A stretch of 6,068 nucleotides of DNA, taken from Cytophagales bacterium (GTDB lineage Bacteria; Bacteroidota; Bacteroidia; Cytophagales; JAAEPT01). Below the pieces are notes generated by a model. That model did not search any database. It was not told the DNA's origin and saw nothing but the letters and a program-made list of their open reading frames with translations. Every line of letters starts with the position of its first letter. Position 1 is the stretch's first letter. This document shows, piece after piece, positions 1-6,068 of the stretch. The stretch is taken from the NCBI GenBank assembly GCA_011524675.1, contig WTJX01000239.1, positions 1 to 6,068 on the forward strand. The letters run 5' to 3'. The translations under genes were made by a program, and so were the position numbers.

Positions 1-451
1 TAGCTATAGTTATGCCCTCATGTACAATTTCGATCGTTTCTATGGCTACCTCATTAGCGTCAGACTTTAAGTCAGTTCCCGTAATCTTGGTAGGCCAGCA
101 GTTACTAAGCGTCCACGTCATCTTAGGAGCACCTGTTTCATCACACAGACTGATAACTACAGGCAATCTTTTAATCGTATTCATTTTGATTTGGCTGTAC
201 CAATCCCAAAACTTATTGTCACTCACAAAGACACCCTTTTTCATGGTTACATTTCCTACTTTGGCTATGCCAGGCATTTTTATGTTTGAGAAAACGGGAC
301 TATCCCCATGACGGTACTCTATGATTTGAGTTTCTGTTTCAAGCCCAGATACCTCTTGAAACGACATATCATTTCCGTCCCATGTTACTTTAAAATAAAA
401 CTTCGGTAAAGGCCACACGCTGGTTGACTGTGCTGATCCATCATCTGCCAT
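1..451 (-). CDS. eCIS/phage-type inner tail tube protein (gp19 family), 3' end cut off by window
   Basis: This gene encodes the tube subunit that stacks as rings inside the contractile sheath. I translated it by hand from the ATG at 451-449: 150 codons are open and no stop is reached, so the C-terminus lies outside the window. The product begins MADDGSAQSTSVWPLPKFYF and carries the hallmarks of Bacteroidota eCIS tube proteins: QEVSGLETETQIIEYRHGDS (residues 32-51), a KMPG loop with NVTMKKGV (58-74), FWDW (81-84), WPTKITGTDLKS (119-130), and a closing ETIEIVHEG segment (138-146). Family members run about 150 residues, so only a few codons are probably missing. A small soluble beta-barrel protein without signal peptide is expected and seen. 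It is the last visible gene of the reverse-strand cluster, separated from the sheath gene by 276 bp, which allows its own promoter or mRNA processing and hence high copy number. Tube identity is confident. Whether it corresponds to Afp1 or Afp5 of the Serratia antifeeding prophage cannot be decided here. Confidence 0.93.
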   Translation of the reverse strand, partial: MADDGSAQSTSVWPLPKFYFKVTWDGNDMSFQEVSGLETETQIIEYRHGDSPVFSNIKMPGIAKVGNVTMKKGVFVSDNKFWDWYSQIKMNTIKRLPVVISLCDETGAPKMTWTLSNCWPTKITGTDLKSDANEVAIETIEIVHEGITIA

Positions 452-727
452 AATTATATGATTTTAAATGTTAAAAATTAATTTATTAAAAGTTTTTTAC
501 CTAAAAATCAAGTAATATATTGCTTTAAATAAAAACATATAGCACATTGACAATCAATGATTTAAACATATTATTTTAATCAAAAATTTCACTTGACTTT
601 TTAGCTTAATAATAGAGGTTTTAGACATAAAATAAAAGAGTCTAATTTCTTCCGTCTTATGTCTAATATATTTCTTTCTCAAAACCTGCTCTGCAAAAAA
701 GAGACGTCTTGATTTCACTCTAATATA
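452..727. other. AT-rich gap between sheath and tube genes
   Basis: This 276-bp stretch holds no ORF that I can support on either strand. It is unusually long for an operon whose other junctions are a 4-base overlap and a 14-bp gap. On the reverse strand it is the 3' flank of the sheath gene and the leader of the tube gene. It contains an inverted repeat at 616-687 and is otherwise very AT-rich. I looked for the Bacteroidota promoter pattern (TTTG, about 20 nt, TAnnTTTG) reading leftward. I found only near matches such as TATGTTTA (570-563) and TATGTTTT (539-532), without a well-spaced TTG element. A tube-specific promoter is therefore possible but not shown. Confidence 0.6.
616..687 (-). repeat. 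Nested inverted repeat between sheath and tube genes
   Basis: Two sets of complementary arms are visible: TTAGACATAA (621-630) with TTATGTCTAA (657-666), and AGGTTTT (616-622) with AAAACCT (681-687). The arms overlap by two bases, so a nested structure would use 8 inner pairs (623-630 with 657-664) and 7 outer pairs. In the leftward transcript it would form just downstream of the sheath stop codon. No run of U follows it, so it does not look like a classic intrinsic terminator. A processing or stabilising stem, or a partial terminator, is an inference. Confidence 0.45.
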
Positions 728-2257
728 TTATGATTTCTGCATTTGCTGTTGGAAGGTAATCTCAATGAATTCCGCAGGACGAGAAACCGCTACCAATACT
801 GTAATTCTCAAAATCCCTTCAAGGATATCATCAGCGGTCATCGTGCTGCCCAAGCCTACACTTACCGAATAGGCATCTTCTGGTGAAGCACCAACCAAAG
901 CTCCTTTTTTCCATTGGTTATACAAGAAGCTATCAATCATACTTTTCATAGTAGTCCATGTATTGGCATCATTTGGCTCAAAGACATATGCTTTAGAAGC
1001 TACTTTGATCGACTGCTCAAGCATAATCATGGTTCTACGTACATTGACATATCTCCAATCTTTGCTATTACCATCCAATGTGCGCGCACCCCATACCAAT
1101 ACACCTTCACCTATAAATGGTCTGATGGCATTGATAGACTTACCATGCAAAGTAACATTAAGGTCTTCTTGCTCATCATGGCTAATATTGACTGTAGGTT
1201 TAATTACAGAACTAAGCGATACGTTTGCAGGAGCTTTCCATACCCCTCTAGTGTTATCCACCATAGTATAGATACCTGCCATGGCAGCACCAGGTGCTAG
1301 CAAGTTCAACTCTTCTTTGATGTACAATAAGATATTGTTGTAAGTAGGACTTATGACAATTAGCGTTTTATTTAATTCTTCTGCAGCAGGACCTTCATAA
1401 CCATCAGAGAAGACATTAGGAAGGTTAGCCAAAAGCTCTCTAGTTTCTTTTGTTCGGATATTCTCACCCTCTTCTGGTGCCTCAGAGATACCTAGCTCAC
1501 TCATAACCAATGCCTGTAAGGCTGTCAAACTTTCGGCAGTGAAACTATGAATCCCCAATTCATTGTCGCCTACTACTGTAGTTTCTAACCAAGGATAATA
1601 AGCAGTAGCATAGTTCAAATAATTTGCTCCAACACCACCTCTAAAATTTTCTATAACATCTCCGTCTGGGTGATTTCTAGCTCTATCACCATTGTAAACG
1701 TCTAGTATTGCTACACGGCTCATCATCTTACCACAGTGTGCTATCATTTGTTGCTGTACTGAGAAACAATCTTGCTCATCTAAGCGAATAGCCTCTGGTA
1801 TCAAAACCATGGTAGGTTCTTCTTCTTTGAGTAAAGGAGGTATCCCTTGATCCATCAATTTATCTTTTTCGATATCGTTAGTATAGTTCCCTACAGAAAT
1901 AATGTAGCATGGGCCTCCACCGTTTTGATAAAATAATCTGATGGCATTAAATAGACAATATTTTTGTCCACTTTGTGTCAAAGCATATGATTTGTCTTTG
2001 ACAGTAACAGCAGGTTCTTGTCCTTCCGGCACTTCTTCTGACAGTTCAAAAGTATAGCTAGGCGCACCTCCGAAGTATTGACTATAATCACCTATTGAAG
2101 TTATCTTGGTAGGCTTGTTTAATAACGATTTACCAGCATTGTCTGCACGTTCAGTATAACCAATAAAAGCGGGGACTGCGGTGGCTACTTCCACTACCCC
2201 ATTACCAAAGGCATCTTTTTCTACGATATAAACGCCTGGTGTTTTCATTTGTGCCAT
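728..2257 (-). CDS. Contractile tail sheath protein of an eCIS
   Basis: This 509-aa protein is the contractile sheath subunit, which polymerises around the inner tube and supplies the force for injection. The N-terminus has the sheath signature KTPGVYIVEKDAF (residues 5-17), followed by AVPAFIGYTERA (27-38). The C-terminal domain is the most diagnostic: VWGARTL (388-394), WRYVNVRRTMIMLEQSIK (401-418), a YVFEPNDANTWTTMKSMIDS stretch (424-443), and the ending VAVSRPAEFIEITFQQQMQ (489-507). The terminal strands are used in other sheaths to link neighbouring subunits. Residues about 60-100 and 225-300 look like the variable outer part. The ATG at 2257-2255 gives the expected N-terminus. The leader is AT-rich with no clear Shine-Dalgarno site. 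It lies 14 bp after the 348-aa gene and is probably co-transcribed with it. Afp and PVC carry several sheath paralogues, but only one is visible here; others could lie to the left. Confidence 0.95.
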   Translation of the reverse strand: MAQMKTPGVYIVEKDAFGNGVVEVATAVPAFIGYTERADNAGKSLLNKPTKITSIGDYSQYFGGAPSYTFELSEEVPEGQEPAVTVKDKSYALTQSGQKYCLFNAIRLFYQNGGGPCYIISVGNYTNDIEKDKLMDQGIPPLLKEEEPTMVLIPEAIRLDEQDCFSVQQQMIAHCGKMMSRVAILDVYNGDRARNHPDGDVIENFRGGVGANYLNYATAYYPWLETTVVGDNELGIHSFTAESLTALQALVMSELGISEAPEEGENIRTKETRELLANLPNVFSDGYEGPAAEELNKTLIVISPTYNNILLYIKEELNLLAPGAAMAGIYTMVDNTRGVWKAPANVSLSSVIKPTVNISHDEQEDLNVTLHGKSINAIRPFIGEGVLVWGARTLDGNSKDWRYVNVRRTMIMLEQSIKVASKAYVFEPNDANTWTTMKSMIDSFLYNQWKKGALVGASPEDAYSVSVGLGSTMTADDILEGILRITVLVAVSRPAEFIEITFQQQMQKS

Positions 2258-2271
2258 AAGAATATATTAAG

Positions 2272-3318
2272 TTAAAAATTAATGTAAATTGTTGAATATA
2301 TTTTTTCGTTTTCACCTATACTATACAGTACTTCCTTTGATGGTATAGGCAGCCTGTTGATGATGATACTAGCTGTTTTCCCAGCTACACCAACATTTTT
2401 TTGTAATTGAAAGACATGTTTAGGAGCTTTGCTCAATGCTATGGGGTCAAGGGATCTAAACGTAAGTGTATCTTTTCCATCATGAATAGACTCTATAGGA
2501 TCATCAAAAATCAGTGTTTGTTTAGCATCTACTACTTTTAGCCCTTCTATAAACTCAAGCTTTTCTTTGAGTACAACATATTCCCAATATGTTTTTAAAC
2601 TTTCATATTTTATTTGAAAGTGAGCAGGTCTCCATGTCCAATCTTTATTCACAAGATTTCCATCTAGCATAGGGTCAAATGACAAATGACAAATGGCATC
2701 ATAACTTACCCCTATGTCAGTAATGAAAATTTCTTTTATAATTTTATTTTCTTCTTTTATAATGTACCAACCTTCATCCATAGGACGTGTATTGAGGTAG
2801 GTCGCTTCATTGACTGTCTCTATCAAAAAAGAAAGTGTTTCTACACTATTTTCTTTCTTATAGACATCAACGGTTTGTTGGGTGGTTTCTAAGGGGTAGA
2901 GTGTGCCTTTTTGTACAGGCTCTATTTGATTGGCTTGGGTAGCATACGCTTGTTCATGAAGTGGCAATGAATTTTCTTGACCATTTATTGCGCTAGTATT
3001 GGTAAAAAACCATTTGTTTTTTGATTCTACCAAGCCCTCAGAAGTAATATTTGACCAGTAGTTATCTGCAAAAGAGATGTAAAAAATAAGGGTAAAAGCT
3101 TCTTGTAGAGAGTAATCAAGAACATACTGATCGTTTTCAAAACTACAACTAGCATATATATCAACACTTCCTTGCCTTGCTTTAAAAACCAAGCCTCTAT
3201 TTTTTGCCAATTGCGATGCACTTGGAGAAGGAAACCAATTGATATATTTCAAACTATCCACCCCATAATAGGTATGAAACATTTCTATTTTGCTCAATAT
3301 GTTATAGCTATGAATCAA
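2272..3318 (-). CDS. Uncharacterised eCIS-associated protein (348 aa), possible cap adaptor
   Basis: I do not recognise a named domain in this 348-aa protein. It starts with TTG (3318-3316), overlapping the TGA stop of the cap gene as TTGA, which suggests translational coupling. The next in-frame ATG is residue 13 (MFHTYYGVD). I prefer TTG because of the tight overlap and because residues 1-12 (MIHSYNILSKIE) read like the start of the fold. The protein is soluble-looking, without signal peptide or membrane helix, and rich in beta-type alternation, with aromatic clusters such as FTLIFYISFADNYW (75-88) and DWTWRPAHFQIKY (226-238). The middle (about 105-150) is polar and probably flexible. The C-terminus ends in alternating hydrophobics, EKIYSTIYINF. 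It sits between the cap and sheath genes. A structural role at the distal end of the particle, such as the additional cap adaptor described for the AlgoCIS of Algoriphagus machipongonensis, is an inference from position only. A secreted cargo is less likely at this place in the operon. Confidence 0.85.
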   Translation of the reverse strand: MIHSYNILSKIEMFHTYYGVDSLKYINWFPSPSASQLAKNRGLVFKARQGSVDIYASCSFENDQYVLDYSLQEAFTLIFYISFADNYWSNITSEGLVESKNKWFFTNTSAINGQENSLPLHEQAYATQANQIEPVQKGTLYPLETTQQTVDVYKKENSVETLSFLIETVNEATYLNTRPMDEGWYIIKEENKIIKEIFITDIGVSYDAICHLSFDPMLDGNLVNKDWTWRPAHFQIKYESLKTYWEYVVLKEKLEFIEGLKVVDAKQTLIFDDPIESIHDGKDTLTFRSLDPIALSKAPKHVFQLQKNVGVAGKTASIIINRLPIPSKEVLYSIGENEKIYSTIYINF

Positions 3319-3896
3319 AAACGTTTATTTTTATCTAAGTCAACAGCACGAACACCATCTATCTGTGCCTTCATCATATCATCTGTTATCATCAACAAGC
3401 TTATTTTGTAAGCAATAGAAGGCATATATTTAGCTCCAAGCGTACTCCATAAGTTGTTTTTGGCATTCGCATCTATATGATGTATATCTATTTTTAGTTT
3501 ATCTAGCATGGTAGTACTCATACTAGGGCTGTTTGCCTTGTCTAGTACTGGCTTTGCGTGAAAAAAAGCGATGACCTCAGACAAATATTTGAGTGCATCT
3601 GTATAATTTTTAGAAGTAAAGTAAGAAGAAAAAAGTACATATAAATTGAGATATAAATTTGACTTTCTACTAAACATTCCATTATTAGCCTCACGATAGC
3701 CACCACCATTTTTTATGGTCGTTTCTTCGGATAAATCAATTAAAGTACAAACAACCTTATTTTCATCTTGTATAGCCACCTTTCCATCTTGATCTATGAG
3801 AGAACTAAGTATAACTTTGTCTTCATTTAGATTAAAACGAAGTTTTAAATGTTGATTAATCTCATATGTAATAATGGTAAGTGCTTGATCTATCAT
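3315..3896 (-). CDS. DUF4255 / Pvc16-N family tail terminator (cap) protein
   Basis: This 193-aa protein belongs by eye to the DUF4255 (Pvc16 N-terminal) family, whose members (for example Afp16) cap the distal end of the eCIS sheath and tube and control particle length. Family-like segments are the N-terminal MIDQALTIITYEINQHLKLR (1-20), SSLIDQDGKVAI (31-42), the core LYLNLYVLFSSYFTSKNYTD (81-100), the helix ALKYLSEVIAFFHAKPV (101-117), and NNLWSTLGAKYMPSIAYKI (147-165). The length is normal for the short Bacteroidota form. The ATG at 3896-3894 gives the usual family start. It is the first gene of the leftward cluster, preceded by 692 bp of gene-free DNA that should contain the operon promoter, although I could not find a convincing match. 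Its stop overlaps the TTG start of the next gene by four bases. The last ~20 residues (AQIDGVRAVDLDKNKRF) are lineage-specific. Confidence 0.93.
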   Translation of the reverse strand: MIDQALTIITYEINQHLKLRFNLNEDKVILSSLIDQDGKVAIQDENKVVCTLIDLSEETTIKNGGGYREANNGMFSRKSNLYLNLYVLFSSYFTSKNYTDALKYLSEVIAFFHAKPVLDKANSPSMSTTMLDKLKIDIHHIDANAKNNLWSTLGAKYMPSIAYKISLLMITDDMMKAQIDGVRAVDLDKNKRF

Positions 3897-4588
3897 AATA
3901 ATTTAATACTAACCTTAAGACTTATTTTTTTTATCTAAAATATAATAAAATTGATTCATATGAATAGAAAAACGAAACTTGATCAAAGAATACACTAAAA
4001 AGCAATAGTAAGAGACGAAAATATTAATATAAAAGATTAATTTTTGGTAAAGATATATTTTTTTTGAAGCAATCAAATATAAAAATATTTATTTTATATA
4101 AAAATCGTTTTATAGCGATATATACTCATGTAAAACAAGTCAAATAAGCTCCCTACCTCTCTTTTTGTTACATTATTGTTAGTTCAAAACTGGGTAAAAT
4201 ATTATTATAGTGTAATAAAAAGTGCGGATAAATATAAAGTAGCGATTCAGAAAAACATGTATTTGTATCCATTCGGTAAACCACATATTATATGTTAGCT
4301 TTTTTGTAATGTGTCCATAGCCTTTAATCCATAGTCGATATATCCCTTCATTTAGGTAAATTACGTCTTGATTCTAATGAGCTTTTAATGACTAGAAGTG
4401 TTTAGTGAAAAATCAAGGAAAGACAAAACACCAATAGCTATTCTTTATCAATTAATCTTAATTTTATATATTTTCATATTTATATTATGGATTTTTGTTT
4501 TTAAAAATATTAAAATATAACTTTAACCTATTATATATATTTATTATCAAATTAAATAATATTAAAATAGATTTTAAAGACAATAATA
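3897..4588. other. Divergent, AT-rich intergenic region
   Basis: These 692 bp separate the leftward eCIS cluster from the rightward 345-aa gene, so promoters for both should lie here. I found no ORF worth calling, no tRNA-like cloverleaf and no repeat array. A match to the Bacteroidota -7 consensus, TATATTTG on the reverse strand (4081-4074), has no TTTG partner at the right distance. It lies in a weak AT-only hairpin (4077-4084 pairing with 4092-4099). A short perfect inverted repeat, ACATA-TTA-TATGT, lies within about 4283-4296. The block at roughly 4140-4440 is less AT-extreme than its flanks, but I could not read a protein remnant in it. Confidence 0.6.
4494..4525 (+). promoter_or_regulatory. 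Candidate Bacteroidota-type promoter for the 345-aa gene
   Basis: TTTG at 4494-4497 is followed after 20 nt by TAACTTTA at 4518-4525, which matches the TAnnTTTG -7 consensus of Bacteroidota except for the last base. The arrangement would start transcription about 55-60 nt before the ATG at 4589. Such AT-rich DNA yields near matches by chance, so this is only a candidate. The leader has no strong Shine-Dalgarno site, which is normal for the phylum. Confidence 0.3.
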
Positions 4589-5626
4589 ATGAGTAACAAT
4601 CAATGGAATCCGAGTTACACACTCGAAATAAGAAAGCAACGTCCCGACATGTGGGGAAATTGGAGTCTAGAGCCAATGAAGCCTGGAACAATGGGAATAC
4701 TAATGGAAACCACACAGTTTTTTGATATCAAAGGTCAGTTATCTGGTAACCAATCAGAAGAAACAATGCTTAGTGAAGCTTGGGAACTACAATCCTCAGG
4801 AGTTTCACAAAAAAAAGCTAAGGTAGATATACATGGTAAAACTGTAGAAGCAAGTGGTAACATTGGCATTACATGGGATTTTAAAAAATCGCATTCGGTA
4901 GTTTCAAAATTCCATTTATCTAAGCAAATGAGCTTAAAAGAAGGAGCTATAAAAAATAATATGGATGCCATCATAGCCGAAGCAAAGAAAGCCGGTATGT
5001 ACAAAGAAGGGTTTGGAATAATACAAGGTTTTGGCGTGGTTACAGAAGTATTGTACGCCTCAAGCGGTGTCAACCTGGGTTCGCGCTCTTCTGACAGTAG
5101 TTTCACCTTAGAAGGTAGTGCAAAAGGTGTTGCCGAAATGTTTGAAGGTGGAGCAGACGCTTCTTACTCACAAACAACAAGTACCAAGTCAATAGACCAT
5201 ACACTATGGCCAGATGCTCCAAAAGAAACCACAAATACTTTAGTACCTGTTGCCTATAAACTTTGTTCTTTTCATGGTGAACTTATTATTCCTACATGGG
5301 TATGTTACCACACAGATTTCATCATTGAACTGGACAATAACCATGGAGGTACATATATCGTGAATTGTAAAATATCTTACACTGTAGATGGCGAAACCAA
5401 AGAAAAGAAAACACAAATATGGGGCGGTGGCAAAGACATCGTTAAGATACCTCTAAATGCACAAAACGTAAAGCTAACCATAGACCCTGAGGATGGTAAA
5501 TCTGGCACGACATACGAATACGAATGTTTCAACCCTCTAGTACAATGGGTGGGAGGAAAAGCCTCTTTTGACATATATGGTGTATGGCCTGGTAGGTTTA
5601 AAGTAGAAAAAACCATAAGAGACTAA
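4589..5626 (+). CDS. Uncharacterised 345-aa protein with cytolysin domain-4-like C-terminus; candidate pore-forming or membrane-binding protein
   Basis: I cannot assign a named family. The N-terminus (MSNNQWNPSYTLEIRKQRPD) is polar with no signal peptide, so the product is cytoplasmic unless exported by lysis or a particle. Residues 1-110 look beta-rich. A helix-like stretch follows (115-137, many Lys, Glu and Ala), then GFGVVTEVLYASSGVNLGS (147-165) and a Ser/Thr/Gly-rich alternating segment (about 166-206) suggestive of an amphipathic beta-hairpin. Residues about 225-341 resemble domain 4 of cholesterol-dependent cytolysins: NNHGGTYIVNCKISY (250-264) recalls their DHxGAYVAxFxIxW strand, KIPLNAQNV (286-294) recalls IPLxxNxRNI, and FDIYGVWPG (327-335) recalls xxIWGTTLYP. 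The Trp-rich undecapeptide and the Thr-Leu cholesterol-contact pair are absent, so cholesterol binding is unlikely. At 345 aa it is shorter than true cytolysins (around 500 aa). It has four Cys (226, 239, 260, 313). It is transcribed alone, divergently from the eCIS cluster, and ends in a strong terminator. That it is real is near certain; the function is inference. Confidence 0.9.
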   Translation: MSNNQWNPSYTLEIRKQRPDMWGNWSLEPMKPGTMGILMETTQFFDIKGQLSGNQSEETMLSEAWELQSSGVSQKKAKVDIHGKTVEASGNIGITWDFKKSHSVVSKFHLSKQMSLKEGAIKNNMDAIIAEAKKAGMYKEGFGIIQGFGVVTEVLYASSGVNLGSRSSDSSFTLEGSAKGVAEMFEGGADASYSQTTSTKSIDHTLWPDAPKETTNTLVPVAYKLCSFHGELIIPTWVCYHTDFIIELDNNHGGTYIVNCKISYTVDGETKEKKTQIWGGGKDIVKIPLNAQNVKLTIDPEDGKSGTTYEYECFNPLVQWVGGKASFDIYGVWPGRFKVEKTIRD

Positions 5627-5640
5627 TAAAGTAGCATCAC

Positions 5641-5678
5641 AAAAGGCTTTGCAGAAACTTAGTTTTGCAAAGCCTTTT
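5641..5678 (+). terminator. Strong intrinsic terminator after the 345-aa gene
   Basis: A perfect 13-bp stem is formed by AAAAGGCTTTGCA (5641-5653) and TGCAAAGCCTTTT (5666-5678). A single bulged G (5654) is followed by four more pairs (AAAC 5655-5658 with GTTT 5662-5665) around a TTA loop. The right arm ends in TTTT and the left arm begins with AAAA, so it could stop transcription from either direction. It lies 14 bp after the stop codon. Confidence 0.9.
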
Positions 5679-5907
5679 CACAACTTACAAAACCCCTTCA
5701 ATAAGACCTCTAAGCAAGCTACCTACCCAACCCTACTTTGTCATCTTAGAAAAATCAGCTATTTTATCTCATCGTTATAAATACATCCTTTAGCTTACTA
5801 AAGCTTATCTTTATTTCTTAACATGTACTAAAATCATTCGTTTTTTACCCCACAGTTATTTTTAGCTGCCTACTTATTTAAATTTAAATGAGTAATATTC
5901 TACTTTG

Positions 5908-5930
5908 AAATAAGAACATGTCTTATTTTT
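5908..5930 (+). repeat. Small hairpin with T-run
   Basis: AAATAAGA (5908-5915) pairs with TCTTATTT (5921-5928) around a five-base loop (ACATG), and the right arm runs into a short T tract. It has the shape of a weak intrinsic terminator, but only one of the eight pairs is G-C and there is no gene directly before it, so its role is uncertain. Confidence 0.3.
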
Positions 5931-6017
5931 GTCTCACTACTTGCAAAACCTGACGAGAAGAAGTAAAATAAGAGAAGGATTTGCATAACTAAGATTTTGT
6001 ACTTAATCAAGGCTTTC

Positions 6018-6068
6018 AAAATTTTAAACCCGCAGTTTACTGATTGTAAATGAGGATTTTAAAATTTT
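6018..6068. repeat. Inverted repeat at the right edge
   Basis: AAAATTTTAAA (6018-6028) is perfectly complementary to TTTAAAATTTT (6058-6068). A nested smaller stem lies inside (TTTAC 6036-6040 with GTAAA 6046-6050). The arms reach the last base of the window and may continue. It could be a terminator of a gene beyond the edge or simply AT-rich symmetry. Confidence 0.4.

Larger units (their letters stand above)
5679..6068. other. Gene-free AT-rich right end of the window
   Basis: I see no supportable gene in these 390 bp on either strand. The block holds a 14-bp perfect palindrome, ATTTAAATTTAAAT (5876-5889), and the two hairpin candidates listed separately. The sequence TTTGCA-N10-TTTTGCA of the terminator loop side (5648-5669) is loosely echoed at about 5980-6001, which may be chance in AT-rich DNA. 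The next gene presumably begins or ends to the right. Confidence 0.55.

Noticed and set aside
12..311. Forward open frame of 99 codons at the left edge
   Set aside because: It is antisense to the tube gene, whose reverse-strand translation matches a known family throughout.
702..709. Palindrome AGACGTCT next to an A/T run, considered as a terminator after the sheath gene
   Set aside because: It is a loopless 8-bp palindrome, so it cannot form a normal terminator hairpin.
914..1300. Two forward open frames opposite the sheath gene
   Set aside because: They lie antisense inside a clear sheath coding sequence and have no recognisable protein character.
3027..3221. Reverse 64-codon frame inside the 348-aa gene
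   Set aside because: It is a shifted frame of the longer gene, which is bounded by coupled neighbours on both sides.
4074..4081. Perfect TAnnTTTG (TATATTTG) on the reverse strand as the eCIS operon promoter
   Set aside because: No TTTG or TTG partner occurs 17-24 nt upstream, and it is 177 bp from the first ATG; likely chance in AT-rich DNA.
3897..4588. tRNA, CRISPR array or att-site in the divergent region
   Set aside because: No cloverleaf elements, no regularly spaced repeats, and no integrase gene nearby.
4485..5106. Reverse frames (4485-4715 and 4735-5106) opposite the 345-aa gene
   Set aside because: They are antisense to a gene that has its own candidate promoter and terminator and coherent protein motifs; no separate support.
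4589..5626. Calling the 345-aa protein a true cholesterol-dependent cytolysin or a bacterial gasdermin
   Set aside because: It lacks the Trp-rich undecapeptide and the Thr-Leu pair, is shorter than cytolysins, and has no adjacent protease gene or N-terminal Cys as expected for bacterial gasdermins.

Overview
The window looks like an AT-rich chromosomal segment from a Bacteroidota species, probably a marine Cytophagales-like organism. The evidence is AT-rich leaders without clear Shine-Dalgarno sites, very AT-rich intergenic DNA, and four adjacent reverse-strand genes that resemble the Bacteroidota type of extracellular contractile injection system (eCIS, the Afp/PVC/MAC/AlgoCIS group). The lineage is an inference from protein style; no rRNA or other marker is present.

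Reverse strand, in transcription order from right to left: a DUF4255 / Pvc16-N tail-terminator (cap) protein (3896-3315); an unrecognised 348-aa protein that starts at TTG inside the stop codon of the cap gene (3318-2272); a 509-aa contractile tail sheath protein (2257-728); a 276-bp AT-rich gap with an inverted repeat; and a gp19-type inner tube protein (451 to beyond the left edge, nearly complete). This is the head end of an eCIS operon. Baseplate, spike, tape-measure, ATPase and the remaining genes should lie to the left of the window. Cap, sheath and tube form the contractile shaft: the sheath contracts around the rigid tube, and the cap closes the distal end.

Forward strand: beyond a 692-bp gene-free divergent region lies one 345-aa gene (4589-5626), ended by a strong hairpin terminator (5641-5678). 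I do not recognise a named family with certainty. Its last ~120 residues resemble, by eye, the C-terminal membrane-recognition beta-sandwich (domain 4) of cholesterol-dependent cytolysins. A Ser/Thr/Gly-rich segment before it looks like a pore-forming beta-hairpin. It has no signal peptide. A candidate pore-forming or membrane-binding protein divergent from an eCIS operon is the most interesting item here, with eCIS cargo as one hypothesis.

The right end (5679-6068) has no gene I can support, only AT-rich inverted repeats.
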